Positions 28,501 through 42,100 of a stretch of DNA of 64,000 nt are shown here, piece by piece (position 1 is the stretch's first letter; each line of letters begins with the position of its first letter). Under the pieces are notes generated by a model that worked only from the letters and a program-made list of their open reading frames with translations, was not told the origin of the DNA and did not search any database. The position numbers and the translations under genes are program-made. This DNA is from Solenopsis invicta. Its lineage: Eukaryota > Arthropoda > Insecta > Hymenoptera > Formicidae. Location of the stretch: positions 20,303,770 through 20,367,769 of the forward strand of contig NC_052669.1 in assembly GCF_016802725.1 (NCBI RefSeq), read 5' to 3'.

Positions 28501-31500
28501 ATCCATAATGATAAAAGTTAGAACTCTTCTCGGGGCTATCAGAACACAGAGATATTAAGGAAATTCGCAAAAAAAATTTTACTCAAAAATTTCGAAATTT
28601 GACTGATATAAGTCTTCCCTTTTTCACTTCATCGATTCGATACATCGTGATAAATGTTACAACTCTTCTGTGGGCTATCAGAACACAGAGATATTGGAGA
28701 AATTCGGAAAAAAACCAAATTTACTCAAAAATTTCGAACTTTGACTGATATAACTCTTTCGTCTTGCCCTTTAGCGATTCGATCTATTATGATAAATGTT
28801 AGAAATCTTTTCGGGGCTATCAGAACACAGAGATGTTGGAGAAATTCGCAAAAAAGTTTTACTCAAAAATTTCGTACTTTGATTGATATAACTCTTTCGA
28901 TTTTCACTTTAACCATTTGATCCATAATGACAAAAGTTAGAACTATTCTCGGGGCTATCAGAACACAGAGTTATTAAAGAAATTCGCAAAAAAAATTGTA
29001 CTCATAAATTTGGAAATTAGACTGATATAAATCTTCCCTCTTCCACTTCAACAATTCGATACATCGTAATAAAAGTTACGACTCTTCCGTGGGCTATCAG
29101 AACACAGAGATATTGGAGAAATTCGGAAAAAAACCAAATTTACTCAAAAATTTCGAACTTTGACTGATATAACTCTTTCGTCTTGCCCTTTAGCGATTCG
29201 ATCGATTATGATAAAAGTTAGAACTCTTCTGGGGGCTATAAAAACACAGAGATATTTGAGAAATTCGCAAAGAAGTGTTACTCAAAATTTCGTACTTTGA
29301 TTGATATAACTCTTTCGTTTTTCACTTTAACGATTTGATCAATAATGATAAAAGTTAGAACTCTTCTCGGGGCTATCAGAACACATAGATATTAAAGAAA
29401 TTCGCAAAAAAAATTTTACTCAAAAATTTCGAAATTTGACTGATATAAGTCTTCCCTTTTTCACTTCAACAATTCGATACATAGTGATAAAAGTTACAAC
29501 TCTTCTGTGGGCTATCAGAACACAGAGATATTGGAGAAATTCGGAAAAATAACAAATTTACTCAAAAATTTCGAACTTTGACTGATATAACTCTTTCGTC
29601 TTGCCCTTTAGCGATACGATCGATTATGATAAAAGTTAGAACTCTTCTGGGGGCTATAAAAACACAGAGATATTTGAGAAATTCGCAAAGAAGTGTTACT
29701 CAAAATTTCGTACTTTGATTGATATAACTCTTTCGTTTTTCACTTTAACGATTTGATCCATAATGATAAAAGTTAGAACTCTTCTCGGGGCTATCAGAAC
29801 ACAGAGATATTAAAGAAATTCGCAAAAAAAATTTTACTCAAAAATTTCGAAATTTGACTGATGTAAGTCTTCCCTTTTTCACTTCAACAATTCGATACAT
29901 CGTGATAAAAGTTACAACTCTTTTGTGGGCTTTCAGAACACAGAGATATTGGAGAAATTCGGAAAAAAAACAATTATACTCAAAAATTTCGAACTTTGAC
30001 TGATATAACTTTTTCGTCTGGCACTTTAGCGATTCGATCTATTATGATAAAAATTAGAACTCTTCTCGAGACTGTCAGAGAACAGAGATGTTGGAGAAAT
30101 TCGCAAAAAAGTTTTTCTCAAAATTTCGTACTTTGACTGATATAACTTTTTCGTCTTTCACTTTAGCGATTCGATCAATTATGATAAAATTTAGAACTCT
30201 TCTGGGGGCTATAAAAACACAGAGATATTTGAGAAATTCGCAAAAAAGTGTTACTCAAAATTTCGTACTTTGATTGATATAACTCTTTCGTTTTTCACTT
30301 TAACGATTTGATCCATAATGATAAAGTTAGAACTCTTCTCGGGGCTATCAGAACACAGAGATATTAAAGAAATTCGCAAAAAAAATTTTACTCAAAAATT
30401 TCGAAATTTGACTGATATAAGTCTTCCCTTTTTCACTTCAACAATTCGATACATCGTGATAAAAGTTACAACTCTTCTGTGGGCTATCAGAACACAGAGA
30501 TATTGGAGAAATTCGGAAAAAAACCAAATTTACTCAAAAATTTCGAACTTTGACTGATATAACTCTTTCGTCTTGCCTTTTAGCGATTCGATCTATTATG
30601 ATAAATGTTAGAAATCTTTTCGGGGCTATCAGAACACAGAGATGTTGGAGAAATTCGCAAAAAAGTTTTACTCAAAAATTTCGTACTTTGATTGATATAA
30701 ATCTTTCGTTTTTCATTTTAACGATTTGATCCATAATGACAAAAGTTAGAACTCTTCTCGGGGCTATCAGAACACAGAGATATTAAGGAAATTCGCAAAA
30801 AAAATTTTACTCCAAAATTTCGAAATTTGACTGATATAAGTCTTCCCTTTTTCACTTCAACGATTCGATACATCGTGATAAATGTTACAACTCTTCTGTG
30901 GGCTATCAGAACACAGAGATATTGGAGAAATTCGGAAAAAAACCAAATTTACTCAAAAATTTCGAACTTTGACTGATATAACTCTTTCGTCTTGCCCTTT
31001 AGCGATTCGATCTATTATGATAAATGTTAGAAATCTTTTCGGGGCTATCAGAACACAGAGATGTTGGAGAAATTCGCAAAAAAGTTTTACTCAAAAATTT
31101 CGTACTTTGATTGATATAACTCTTCCGTTTTTCACTTTAACCATTTGATCCATAATGACAAAAGTTAGAACTATTCTCGGGGCTATCAGAACACAGAGTT
31201 ATTAAAGAAATTCGCAAAAAAAATTGTACTCATAAATTTGGAAATTAGACTGATATAAATCTTCCCTCTTCCACTTCAACAATTCGATACATCGTAATAA
31301 AAGTTACGACTCTTCCGTGGGCTATCAGAACACAGACATATTGGAGAAATTCGGAAAAAAACCAATTTTATTAAAAAATTTCGAACTTTGACTGATATAA
31401 CCCTTTCGTCTGGCACTTTAGCGATTCGATCTATTATGATAAAAGTTAGAACTCTTCTCGAGACTGTCAGAGCACAGAGATGTTGGAGAAATTCGCAAAA

Positions 31501-34500
31501 AAGTTTTTCTCAAAATTTCGTACTTTGACTTATATAACTTTTTCGTCTTTCACTTTAGCGATTCGATCGATTATGATAAAAGTTAGAACTCTTCTGGGGG
31601 CTATAAAAACACAGAGATATTTGAGAAATTCGCAAAGAAGTGTTACTCAAAATTTCGTACTTTGATTGATATAACTCTTTCGTTTTTCACTTTAACGATT
31701 TGATCCATAATGATTAAAGTTAGAACTCTTCTCGGGGCTATCAGAACACAGAGATATTAAAGAAATTCGCAAAAAAAGTTTTACTCAAAAATTTCGAAAT
31801 TTGACTGATATAAGTCTTCCCTTTTTCACTTCAACAATTCGATACATCGTGATAAAAGTTACAACTCTTCTGTGGGCTATCAGAACACAGAGATATTGGA
31901 GAAATTCGGAAAAAAAACAATTATACTCAAAAATTTCGAACTTTGACTGATATAACTTTTTCGTCTGGCACTTTAGCGATTCGATCTATTATGATAAAAA
32001 TTAGAACTCTTCTCGAGACTGTCAGAGAACAGAGATGTTGAAGAAATCCGCAAAAAAGTTTTTCTCAAAATTTCGTACTTTGACTGATATAACTTTTTCG
32101 TCTTTCACTTTAGCGATTCGATCGATTATGATAAAAGTTAGAACTCTTCTGGGGGCTATAAAAACACAGAGATATTTGAGAAATTCGCAAAGAAGTGTTA
32201 CTCAAAATTTCGTACTTTGATTGATATAACTCTTTCGTTTTTCACTTTAACGATTTGATCAATAATGATAAAAGTTAGAACTCTTCTCGGGGCTATCAGA
32301 ACACAGAGATATTAAAGAAATTCGCAAAAAAAATTTTACTCAAAAATTTCGAAATTTGACTGATATAAGTCTTCCCTTTTTCACTTCAACAATTCGATAC
32401 ATCGTGATAAAAGTTACAACTCTTCTGTGGGCTATCAGAACACAGAGATATTGGAGAAATTCGGAAAAAAAACAAATTTACTCAAAAATTTCGAACTTTG
32501 ACTGATATAACTCTTTCGTCTTGCCCTTTAGCGATACGATCGATTATGATAAAAGTTAGAACTCTTCTGGGGGCTATAAAAACACAGAGATATTTGAGAA
32601 ATTCGCAAAGAAGTGTTACTCAAAATTTCGTACTTTGATTGATATAACTCTTTCGTTTTTCACTTTAACGATTTGATCAATAATGATAAAAGTTAGAACT
32701 CTTCTCGGGGCTATCAGAACACAGAGATATTAAAGAAATTCGCAAAAAAAATTTTACTCAAAAATTTCGAAATTTGACTGATATAAGTCTTCCCTTTTTC
32801 ACTTCAACAATTCGATACATCGTGATAAAAGTTACAACTCTTCTGTGGGCTATTAGAACACACAGATATTGGAGAAATTCGGAAAAAAACCAATTTTACT
32901 CAAAAATTTCGAACTTTGACTGATATAACACTTTCGTCTTGCATATTAGCGATTCGATCTATTATGATGAAAGTTAGAACTCTTCTGGGGGCTATAAAAA
33001 CACAGAGATATTTGAGAAATTCGCAAAAAAGTTTTACTCAAAAATTTCGTACTTTGATTGATATAAACCTTTCGTTTTTCACTTTAACGATTTGATCCAT
33101 AATGATAAAAGTTAGAACTCTTCTCGGGGCTATCAGAACACAGAGATATTGGAGAAATTCGGAAAAAAATCAATTTTACTAAAAAATTCGAACTTTGACA
33201 GATATAACTTTTCGTCTGGCACTTTAGCGGTTCGATCTATTATGATAAAAGTTAGAACTCTTCTCGGGACTGTCAGAGCACAGAGATATTTGAGAAATTT
33301 GCAAAAAAGTTTTACTCAAAAATTTCGTACTTTGATTGATATAACTCTTTCGTTTTTCACTTTAACGATTTGATCCATAATGATAAAAGTTAGAACTCTT
33401 CTCGGGGCTATCAGAACACAGAGATATTAAAGAAATCCGCAAAAAAAATTTTACTCAGAAATTTTGAAATTTGACTGATATAAGTCTTCCCTTTTTCACT
33501 TCAACAATTCGATACATCGTGATAAAAGTTACAACTCTTCTGTGGGCTATCAGAACACAGAGATATTGGAGAAATTCGGAAAAAAACCAATTTTACTAAA
33601 ATATTTCGTACTTTGACTGATATAACTCTTTCGTCTGGCACTTTAGCGATTCGATCTATTATGATAAAAGTTAGAACTCTTTTCGGGGCTATCAGAACAC
33701 AGAGATATTAAAGAAATTCGCAAAAAAAATTTTACTCATATATTTCGAAATTTGACTGATCTAAGTCTTCCCTTTTTCACTTCAACAATTCGATACATCG
33801 TGATAAAAGTTACAACTCTTCTGTGGGCTATCAGAACACAGAGATATTGGAGAAATTCGGAAAAAAACCAATTTTACTAAAAAATTTCGTACTTTGACTG
33901 ATATAACTCTTTCGTCTGGCACTTAAGCGATTCGATCTATTACGATAAAAGTTAGAACTCTTTTCGGGGCTATCAGAACACAGAGATAATAAAGAAATTC
34001 GCAAAAAAAATTGTACTCATAAATTTGGAAATTTGACTGATATAAGTCTTCCCTCTTTCACTTCAACAATTCGATACAATGTAATAAAAGTTACTACTCT
34101 TCCGTGGGCTATCAGAACACAGAGATATTGGAGAAATTCGGAAAAAAACCAATTTTACTAAAAAATTTCGAACTTTGACTGATATAACCCTTTCGTCTGG
34201 CACTTTAGCGATTCGATCTATTATGATAAAAGTTAGAACTCTTCTCGAGACTGTCAGAGCACAGAGATGTTGGAGAAATTCGCAAAAAAGTTTTTCTCAA
34301 AATTTCGTACTTTGACTGATATAACTTTTTCGTCTTTCACTTTAGCGATTCGATCGATTATGATAAAAGTTAGAACTCTTCTGGGGGCTATAAAAACACA
34401 GAGATATTTGAGAAATTCGCAAAGAAGTGTTACTCAAAATTTCGTACTTTGATTGATATAACACTTTCGTTTTTCACTTTAACGATTTGATCCATAATGA

Positions 34501-36190
34501 TAAAAGTTAGAACTCTTCTCGGGGCTATCAGAACACAGAGATATTAAAGAAATTCGCAAAAAAAATTTTACTCAAAATTTCGAAATTTGACTGATATAAG
34601 TCTTCCCTTTTTCACTTCAACAATTCGATACATCGTGATAAAAGTTACAACTCTTTTGTGGGCTATCAGAACACAGAGATATTGGAGAAATTCGGAAAAA
34701 AAACAATTATACTCAAAAATTTCGAACTTTGACTGATATAACTTTTTCGTCTGGCACTTTAGCGATTCGATCTATTATGATAAAAATTAGAACTCTTCTC
34801 GAGACTGTCAGAGAACAGAGATGTTGAAGAAATTCGCAAAAAAGTTTTTCTCAAAATTTCGTACTTTGACTGATATAACTTTTTCGTCTTTCACTTTAGC
34901 GATTCGATCGATTATGATAAAAGTTAGAACTCTTCTGGGGGCTATAAAAACACAGAGATATTTGAGAAATTCGCAAAAAAGTGTTACTCAAAATTTTGTA
35001 CTTTGATTGATATAACTCTTTCGTTTTTCACTTTAACGATTTGATCCATAATGATAAAAGTTAGAACTCTTCTCGGGGCTATCAGAACACAGAGATATTA
35101 AAGAAATTCGCAAAAAAAATTTTACTCAAAAGTTTCGAAATTTGACTGATATAAGTCTTCCCTTTTTCACTTCAACAATTCGATACATCGTGATAAAAGT
35201 TACAACTCTTTTGTGGGCTATCAGAACACAGAGATATTGGAGAAATTCGGAAAAAAAACAATTATACTCAAAAATTTCGAACTTTGACTGATATAACTTT
35301 TTCGTCTGGCACTTTAGCGATTCGATCTATTATGATAAAAATTAGAACTCTTCTCGAGACTGTCAGAGAACAGAGATGTTGGAGAAATTCGCAAAAAAGT
35401 TTTTCTCAAAATTTCGTACTTTGACTGATATAACTTTTTCGTCTTTCACTATAGCGATTCGATCGATTATGATAAAAGTTAGAACTCTTCTGGGGGCTAT
35501 AAAAACACAGAGATATTTGAGAAATTCGCAAAAAAGTGTTACTCAAAATTTCGTACTTTGATTGATATAACTCTTTCGTTTTTCACTTTAACGATTTGAT
35601 CCATAATGATAAAAGTTAGAACTCTTCTCGGGGCTATCAGAACACAGAGATATTAAAGAAATTCGCAAAAAAAATTTTACTCAAATATTTCGAAATTTGA
35701 CTGATATAAGTCTTCCCTTTTTCACTTCAACAATTCGATACATCGTGATAAAAGTTACAACTCTTCTGTGGGCTATCAGAACACAGAGATATTGGAGAAA
35801 TTCGGAAAAAAACCAAATTTACTCAAAAATTTCGAACTTTGACTGATATAACTCTTTCGTCTTGCCTTTTAGCGATTCGATCTATTATGATAAATGTTAG
35901 AAATCTTTTCGGGGCTATCAGAACACAGAGATGTTGGAGAAATTCGCAAAAAAGTTTTACTCAAAAATTTCGTACTTTGATTGATATAAATCTTTCGATT
36001 TTCACTTTAACGATTTGATCCATAATGACAAAAGTTAGAACTCTTCTCGGGGCTATCAGAACACAGAGTTATTAAAGAAATTCGCAAAAAAAATTGTACT
36101 CATAAATTTGGAAATTTGACTGATATAAGTCTTCCCTCTTTCACTTCAACAATTCGATACATCGTAATAAAAGTTACTACTCTTCCGTGG

Positions 36191-39100
36191 GCTATCAGAA
36201 CACAGAGATATTGGAGAAATTCGGAAAAAAATCAATTTTACTAAAAAATTCGAACTTTGACAGATATAACTTTTCGTCTGGCACTTTAGCGGTTCGATCT
36301 ATTATGATAAAAGTTAGAACTCTTCTCGGGACTGTCAGAGCACAGAGATATTTGAGAAATTTGCAAAAAAGTTTTACTCAAAAATTTCGTACTTTGATTG
36401 ATATAACTCTTTCGTTTTTCACTTTAACGATTTGATCCATAATGATAAAAGTTAGAACTCTTCTCAGGGTTATCAGAACACAGATATAATAAAGAAATTC
36501 GCAAAAAAATTTTGCTCAAGAATTTCGAAATTTGACTGATATAAGTCTTCCCTTTTTCACTTCAACAATTCGATACATCGTGATAAAAGTTACAACTCTT
36601 CTGTGGGCTATTAGAACACACAGATATTGGAGAAATTCGGAAAAAAACCAATTTTACTCAAAAATTTCGAACTTTGACTGATATAACACTTTCGTCTTGC
36701 ATATTAGCGATTCGATCTATTATGATGAAAGTTAGAACTCTTCTGGGGGCTATAAAAACACAGAGATATTTGAGAAATTCGCAAAAAAGTTTTACTCAAA
36801 AATTTCGTACTTTGATTGATATAAACCTTTCGTTTTTCACTTTAACGATTTGATCCATAATGATAAAAGTTAGAACTCTTCTCGGGGCTATCAGAACACA
36901 GAGATATTGGAGAAATTCGGAAAAAAATCAATTTTACTAAAAAATTCGAACTTTGACAGATATAACTTTTCGTCTGGCACTTTAGCGGTTCGATCTATTA
37001 TGATAAAAGTTAGAACTCTTCTCGGGACTGTCAGAGCACAGAGATATTTGAGAAATTTGCAAAAAAGTTTTACTCAAAAATTTCGTACTTTGATTGATAT
37101 AACTCTTTCGTTTTTCACTTTAACGATTTGATCCATAATGATAAAAGTTAGAACTCTTCTCGGGGCTATCAGAACACAGAGATATTAAAGAAATCCGCAA
37201 AAAAAATTTTACTCAGAAATTTTGAAATTTGACTGATATAAGTCTTCCCTTTTTCACTTCAACAATTCGATACATCGTGATAAAAGTTACAACTCTTCTG
37301 TGGGCTATCAGAACACAGAGATATTGGAGAAATTCGGAAAAAAACCAATTTTACTAAAATATTTCGTACTTTGACTGATATAACTCTTTCGTCTGGCACT
37401 TTAGCGATTCGATCTATTATGATAAAAGTTAGAACTCTTTTCGGGGCTATCAGAACACAGAGATATTAAAGAAATTCGCAAAAAAAATTTTACTCAGATA
37501 TTTCGAAATTTGACTGATCTAAGTCTTCCCTTTTTCACTTCAACAATTCGATACATCGTGATAAAAGTTACAACTCTTCTGTGGGCTATCAGAACACAGA
37601 GATATTGGAGAAATTCGGAAAAAAACCAATTTTACTAAAAAATTTCGTACTTTGACTGATATAACTCTTTCGTCTGGCACTTAAGCGATTCGATCTATTA
37701 CGATAAAAGTTAGAACTCTTTTCGGGGCTATCAGAACACAGAGATAATAAAGAAATTCGCAAAAAAAATTTTACTCAAAAATTTCGAAATTTGACTGATA
37801 TAAGTCTTCCCTTTTTCACTTCAACAATTCGATACATCGTGATAAAAGTTACAACTCTTCTGTGGGCTATCAGAACACAGAGATATTGGAGAAATTCGGA
37901 AAAAAACCAAATTTACTCAAAAATTTCGAACTTTGACTGATATAACTCTTTCGTCTTGCCCTTTAGCGATTCGATCGATTATGATAAAAGTTAGAACTCT
38001 TCTGAGGGCTATAAAAACACAGAGATATTTGAGAAATTCGCAAAAAAGTTTTACTCAAAATTTCGTACTTCGATTAATATAACTCTTTCGTTTTTCACTT
38101 TAACGATTTGATCCATAATGATAAAAGTTAGAACTTTTCTCGGGGCTATCAGAACACAGAGATATTAAAGAAATTCTCAAAAAAAATTTACTCAAAGATT
38201 TCGAAATTTGACTGATATAAGTCTTCCCTTTTTCACTTCAACAATTCGATACATCGTGATAAAAGTTACAACTCTTTTGTGGGCTATCAGAACACAGAGA
38301 TATTGGAGAAATTCGGAAAAAAAACAATTATACTCAAAAATTTCGAACTTTGACTGATATAACTTTTTCGTCTGGCACATTAGCGATTCGATCTATTATG
38401 ATAAAAATTAGAACTCTTCTCGAGACTGTCAGAGAACAGAGATGTTGGAGAAATTCGCAAAAAAGTTTTTCTCAAAATTTCGTTCTTTGACTGATATAAC
38501 TTTTTCGTCTTTCACTTTAGCGATTCGATCGATTATGATATAAGTTAGAACTCTTCTGGGGGCTATAAAAACACAGAGATATTTGAGAAATTCGCAAAAA
38601 AGTGTTACTCAAAATTTCGTACTTTGATTGATATAACTCTTTCGTTTTTCACTTTAACGATTTGATCCATAATGATAAAAGTTAGAACTCTTCTCGGGGC
38701 TATCAGAACACAGAGATATTAAAGAAATTCGCAAAAAAAATTTTACTCAAATATTTCGAAATTTGACTGATATAAGTCTTCCCTTTTTCACTTCAACAAT
38801 TCGATACATCGTGATAAAAGTTACAACTCTTCTGTGGGCTATCAGAACACAGAGATATTGGAGAAATTCGGAAAAAAACCAAATTTACTCAAAAATTTCG
38901 AACTTTGACTGATATAACTCTTTCGTCTTGCCTTTTAGCGATTCGATCTATTATGATAAATGTTAGAAATCTTTTCGGGGCTATCAGAACACAGAGATGT
39001 TGGAGAAATTCGCAAAAAAGTTTTACTCAAAAATTTCGTACTTTGATTGATATAAATCTTTCGATTTTCACTTTAACGATTTGATCCATAATGACAAAAG

Positions 39101-42100
39101 TTAGAACTCTTCTCGGGGCTATCAGAACACAGAGTTATTAAAGAAATTCGCAAAAAAAATTGTACTCATAAATTTGGAAATTTGACTGATATAAGTCTTC
39201 CCTCTTTCACTTCAACAATTCGATACATCGTAATAAAAGTTACTACTCTTCCGTGGGCTATCAGAATACAGAGATATTGGAGAAATTCGGAAAAAAATCA
39301 ATTTTACTAAAAAATTCGAACTTTGACAGATATAACTTTTCGTCTGGCACTTTAGCGGTTCGATCTATTATGATAAAAGTTAGAACTCTTCTCGGGACTG
39401 TCAGAGCACAGAGATATTTGAGAAATTTGCAAAAAAGTTTTACTCAAAAATTTCGTACTTTGATTGATATAACTCTTTCGTTTTTCACTTTAACGATTTG
39501 ATCCATAATGATAAAAGTTAGAACTCTTCTCAGGGTTATCAGAACACAGATATAATAAAGAAATTCGCAAAAAAATTTTGCTCAAGAATTTCGAAATTTG
39601 ACTGATATAAGTCTTCCCTTTTTCACTTCAACAATTCGATACATCGTGATAAAAGTTACAACTCTTCTGTGGGCTATTAGAACACACAGATATTGGAGAA
39701 ATTCGGAAAAAAACCAATTTTACTCAAAAATTTCGAACTTTGACTGATATAACACTTTCGTCTTGCATATTAGCGATTCGATCTATTATGATGAAAGTTA
39801 GAACTCTTCTGGGGGCTATAAAAACACAGAGATATTTGAGAAATTCGCAAAAAAGTTTTACTCAAAAATTTCGTACTTTGATTGATATAAACCTTTCGTT
39901 TTTCACTTTAACGATTTGATCCATAATGATAAAAGTTAGAACTCTTCTCGGGGCTATCAGAACACAGAGATATTGGAGAAATTCGGAAAAAAATCAATTT
40001 TACTAAAAAATTCGAACTTTGACAGATATAACTTTTCGTCTGGCACTTTAGCGGTTCGATCTATTATGATAAAAGTTAGAACTCTTCTCGGGACTGTCAG
40101 AGCACAGAGATATTTGAGAAATTTGCAAAAAAGTTTTACTCAAAAATTTCGTACTTTGATTGATATAACTCTTTCGTTTTTCACTTTAACGATTTGATCC
40201 ATAATGATAAAAGTTAGAACTCTTCTCGGGGCTATCAGAACACAGAGATATTAAAGAAATCCGCAAAAAAAATTTTACTCAGAAATTTTGAAATTTGACT
40301 GATATAAGTCTTCCCTTTTTCACTTCAACAATTCGATACATCGTGATAAAAGTTACAACTCTTCTGTGGGCTATCAGAACACAGAGATATTGGAGAAATT
40401 CGGAAAAAAACCAATTTTACTAAAATATTTCGTACTTTGACTGATATAACTCTTTCGTCTGGCACTTTAGCGATTCGATCTATTATGATAAAAGTTAGAA
40501 CTCTTTTCGGGGCTATCAGAACACAGAGATATTAAAGAAATTCGCAAAAAAAATTTTACTCAGATATTTCGAAATTTGACTGATCTAAGTCTTCCCTTTT
40601 TCACTTCAACAATTCGATACATCGTGATAAAAGTTACAACTCTTCTGTGGGCTATCAGAACACAGAGATATTGGAGAAATTCGGAAAAAAACCAATTTTA
40701 CTAAAAAATTTCGTACTTTGACTGATATAACTCTTTCGTCTGGCACTTAAGCGATTCGATCTATTACGATAAAAGTTAGAACTCTTTTCGGGGCTATCAG
40801 AACACAGAGATAATAAAGAAATTCGCAAAAAAAATTTTACTCAAAAATTTCGAAATTTGACTGATATAAGTCTTCCCTTTTTCACTTCAACAATTCGATA
40901 CATCGTGATAAAAGTTACAACTCTTCTGTGGGCTATCAGAACACAGAGATATTGGAGAAATTCGGAAAAAAACCAAATTTACTCAAAAATTTCGAACTTT
41001 GACTGATATAACTCTTTCGTCTTGCCCTTTAGCGATTCGATCGATTATGATAAAAGTTAGAACTCTTCTGAGGGCTATAAAAACACAGAGATATTTGAGA
41101 AATTCGCAAAAAAGTTTTACTCAAAATTTCGTACTTCGATTAATATAACTCTTTCGTTTTTCACTTTAACGATTTGATCCATAATGATAAAAGTTAGAAC
41201 TTTTCTCGGGGCTATCAGAACACAGAGATATTAAAGAAATTCTCAAAAAAAATTTACTCAAAGATTTCGAAATTTGACTGATATAAGTCTTCCCTTTTTC
41301 ACTTCAACAATTCGATACATCGTGATAAAAGTTACAACTCTTTTGTGGGCTATCAGAACACAGAGATATTGGAGAAATTCGGAAAAAAAACAATTATACT
41401 CAAAAATTTCGAACTTTGACTGATATAACTTTTTCGTCTGGCACATTAGCGATTCGATCTATTATGATAAAAATTAGAACTCTTCTCGAGACTGTCAGAG
41501 AACAGAGATGTTGGAGAAATTCGCAAAAAAGTTTTTCTCAAAATTTCGTTCTTTGACTGATATAACTTTTTCGTCTTTCACTTTAGCGATTCGATCGATT
41601 ATGATATAAGTTAGAACTCTTCTGGGGGCTATAAAAACACAGAGATATTTGAGAAATTCGCAAAAAAGTGTTACTCAAAATTTCGTACTTTGATTGATAT
41701 AACTCTTTCGTTTTTCACTTTAACGATTTGATCCATAATGATAAAAGTTAGAACTCTTCTCGGGGCTATCAGAACACAGAGATATTAAAGAAATTCGCAA
41801 AAAAAATTTTACTCAAATATTTCGAAATTTGACTGATATAAGTCTTCCCTTTTTCACTTCAACAATTCGATACATCGTGATAAAAGTTACAACTCTTCTG
41901 TGGGCTATCAGAACACAGAGATATTGGAGAAATTCGGAAAAAAACCAAATTTACTCAAAAATTTCGAACTTTGACTGATATAACTCTTTCGTCTTGCCTT
42001 TTAGCGATTCGATCTATTATGATAAATGTTAGAAATCTTTTCGGGGCTATCAGAACACAGAGATGTTGGAGAAATTCGCAAAAAAGTTTTACTCAAAAAT

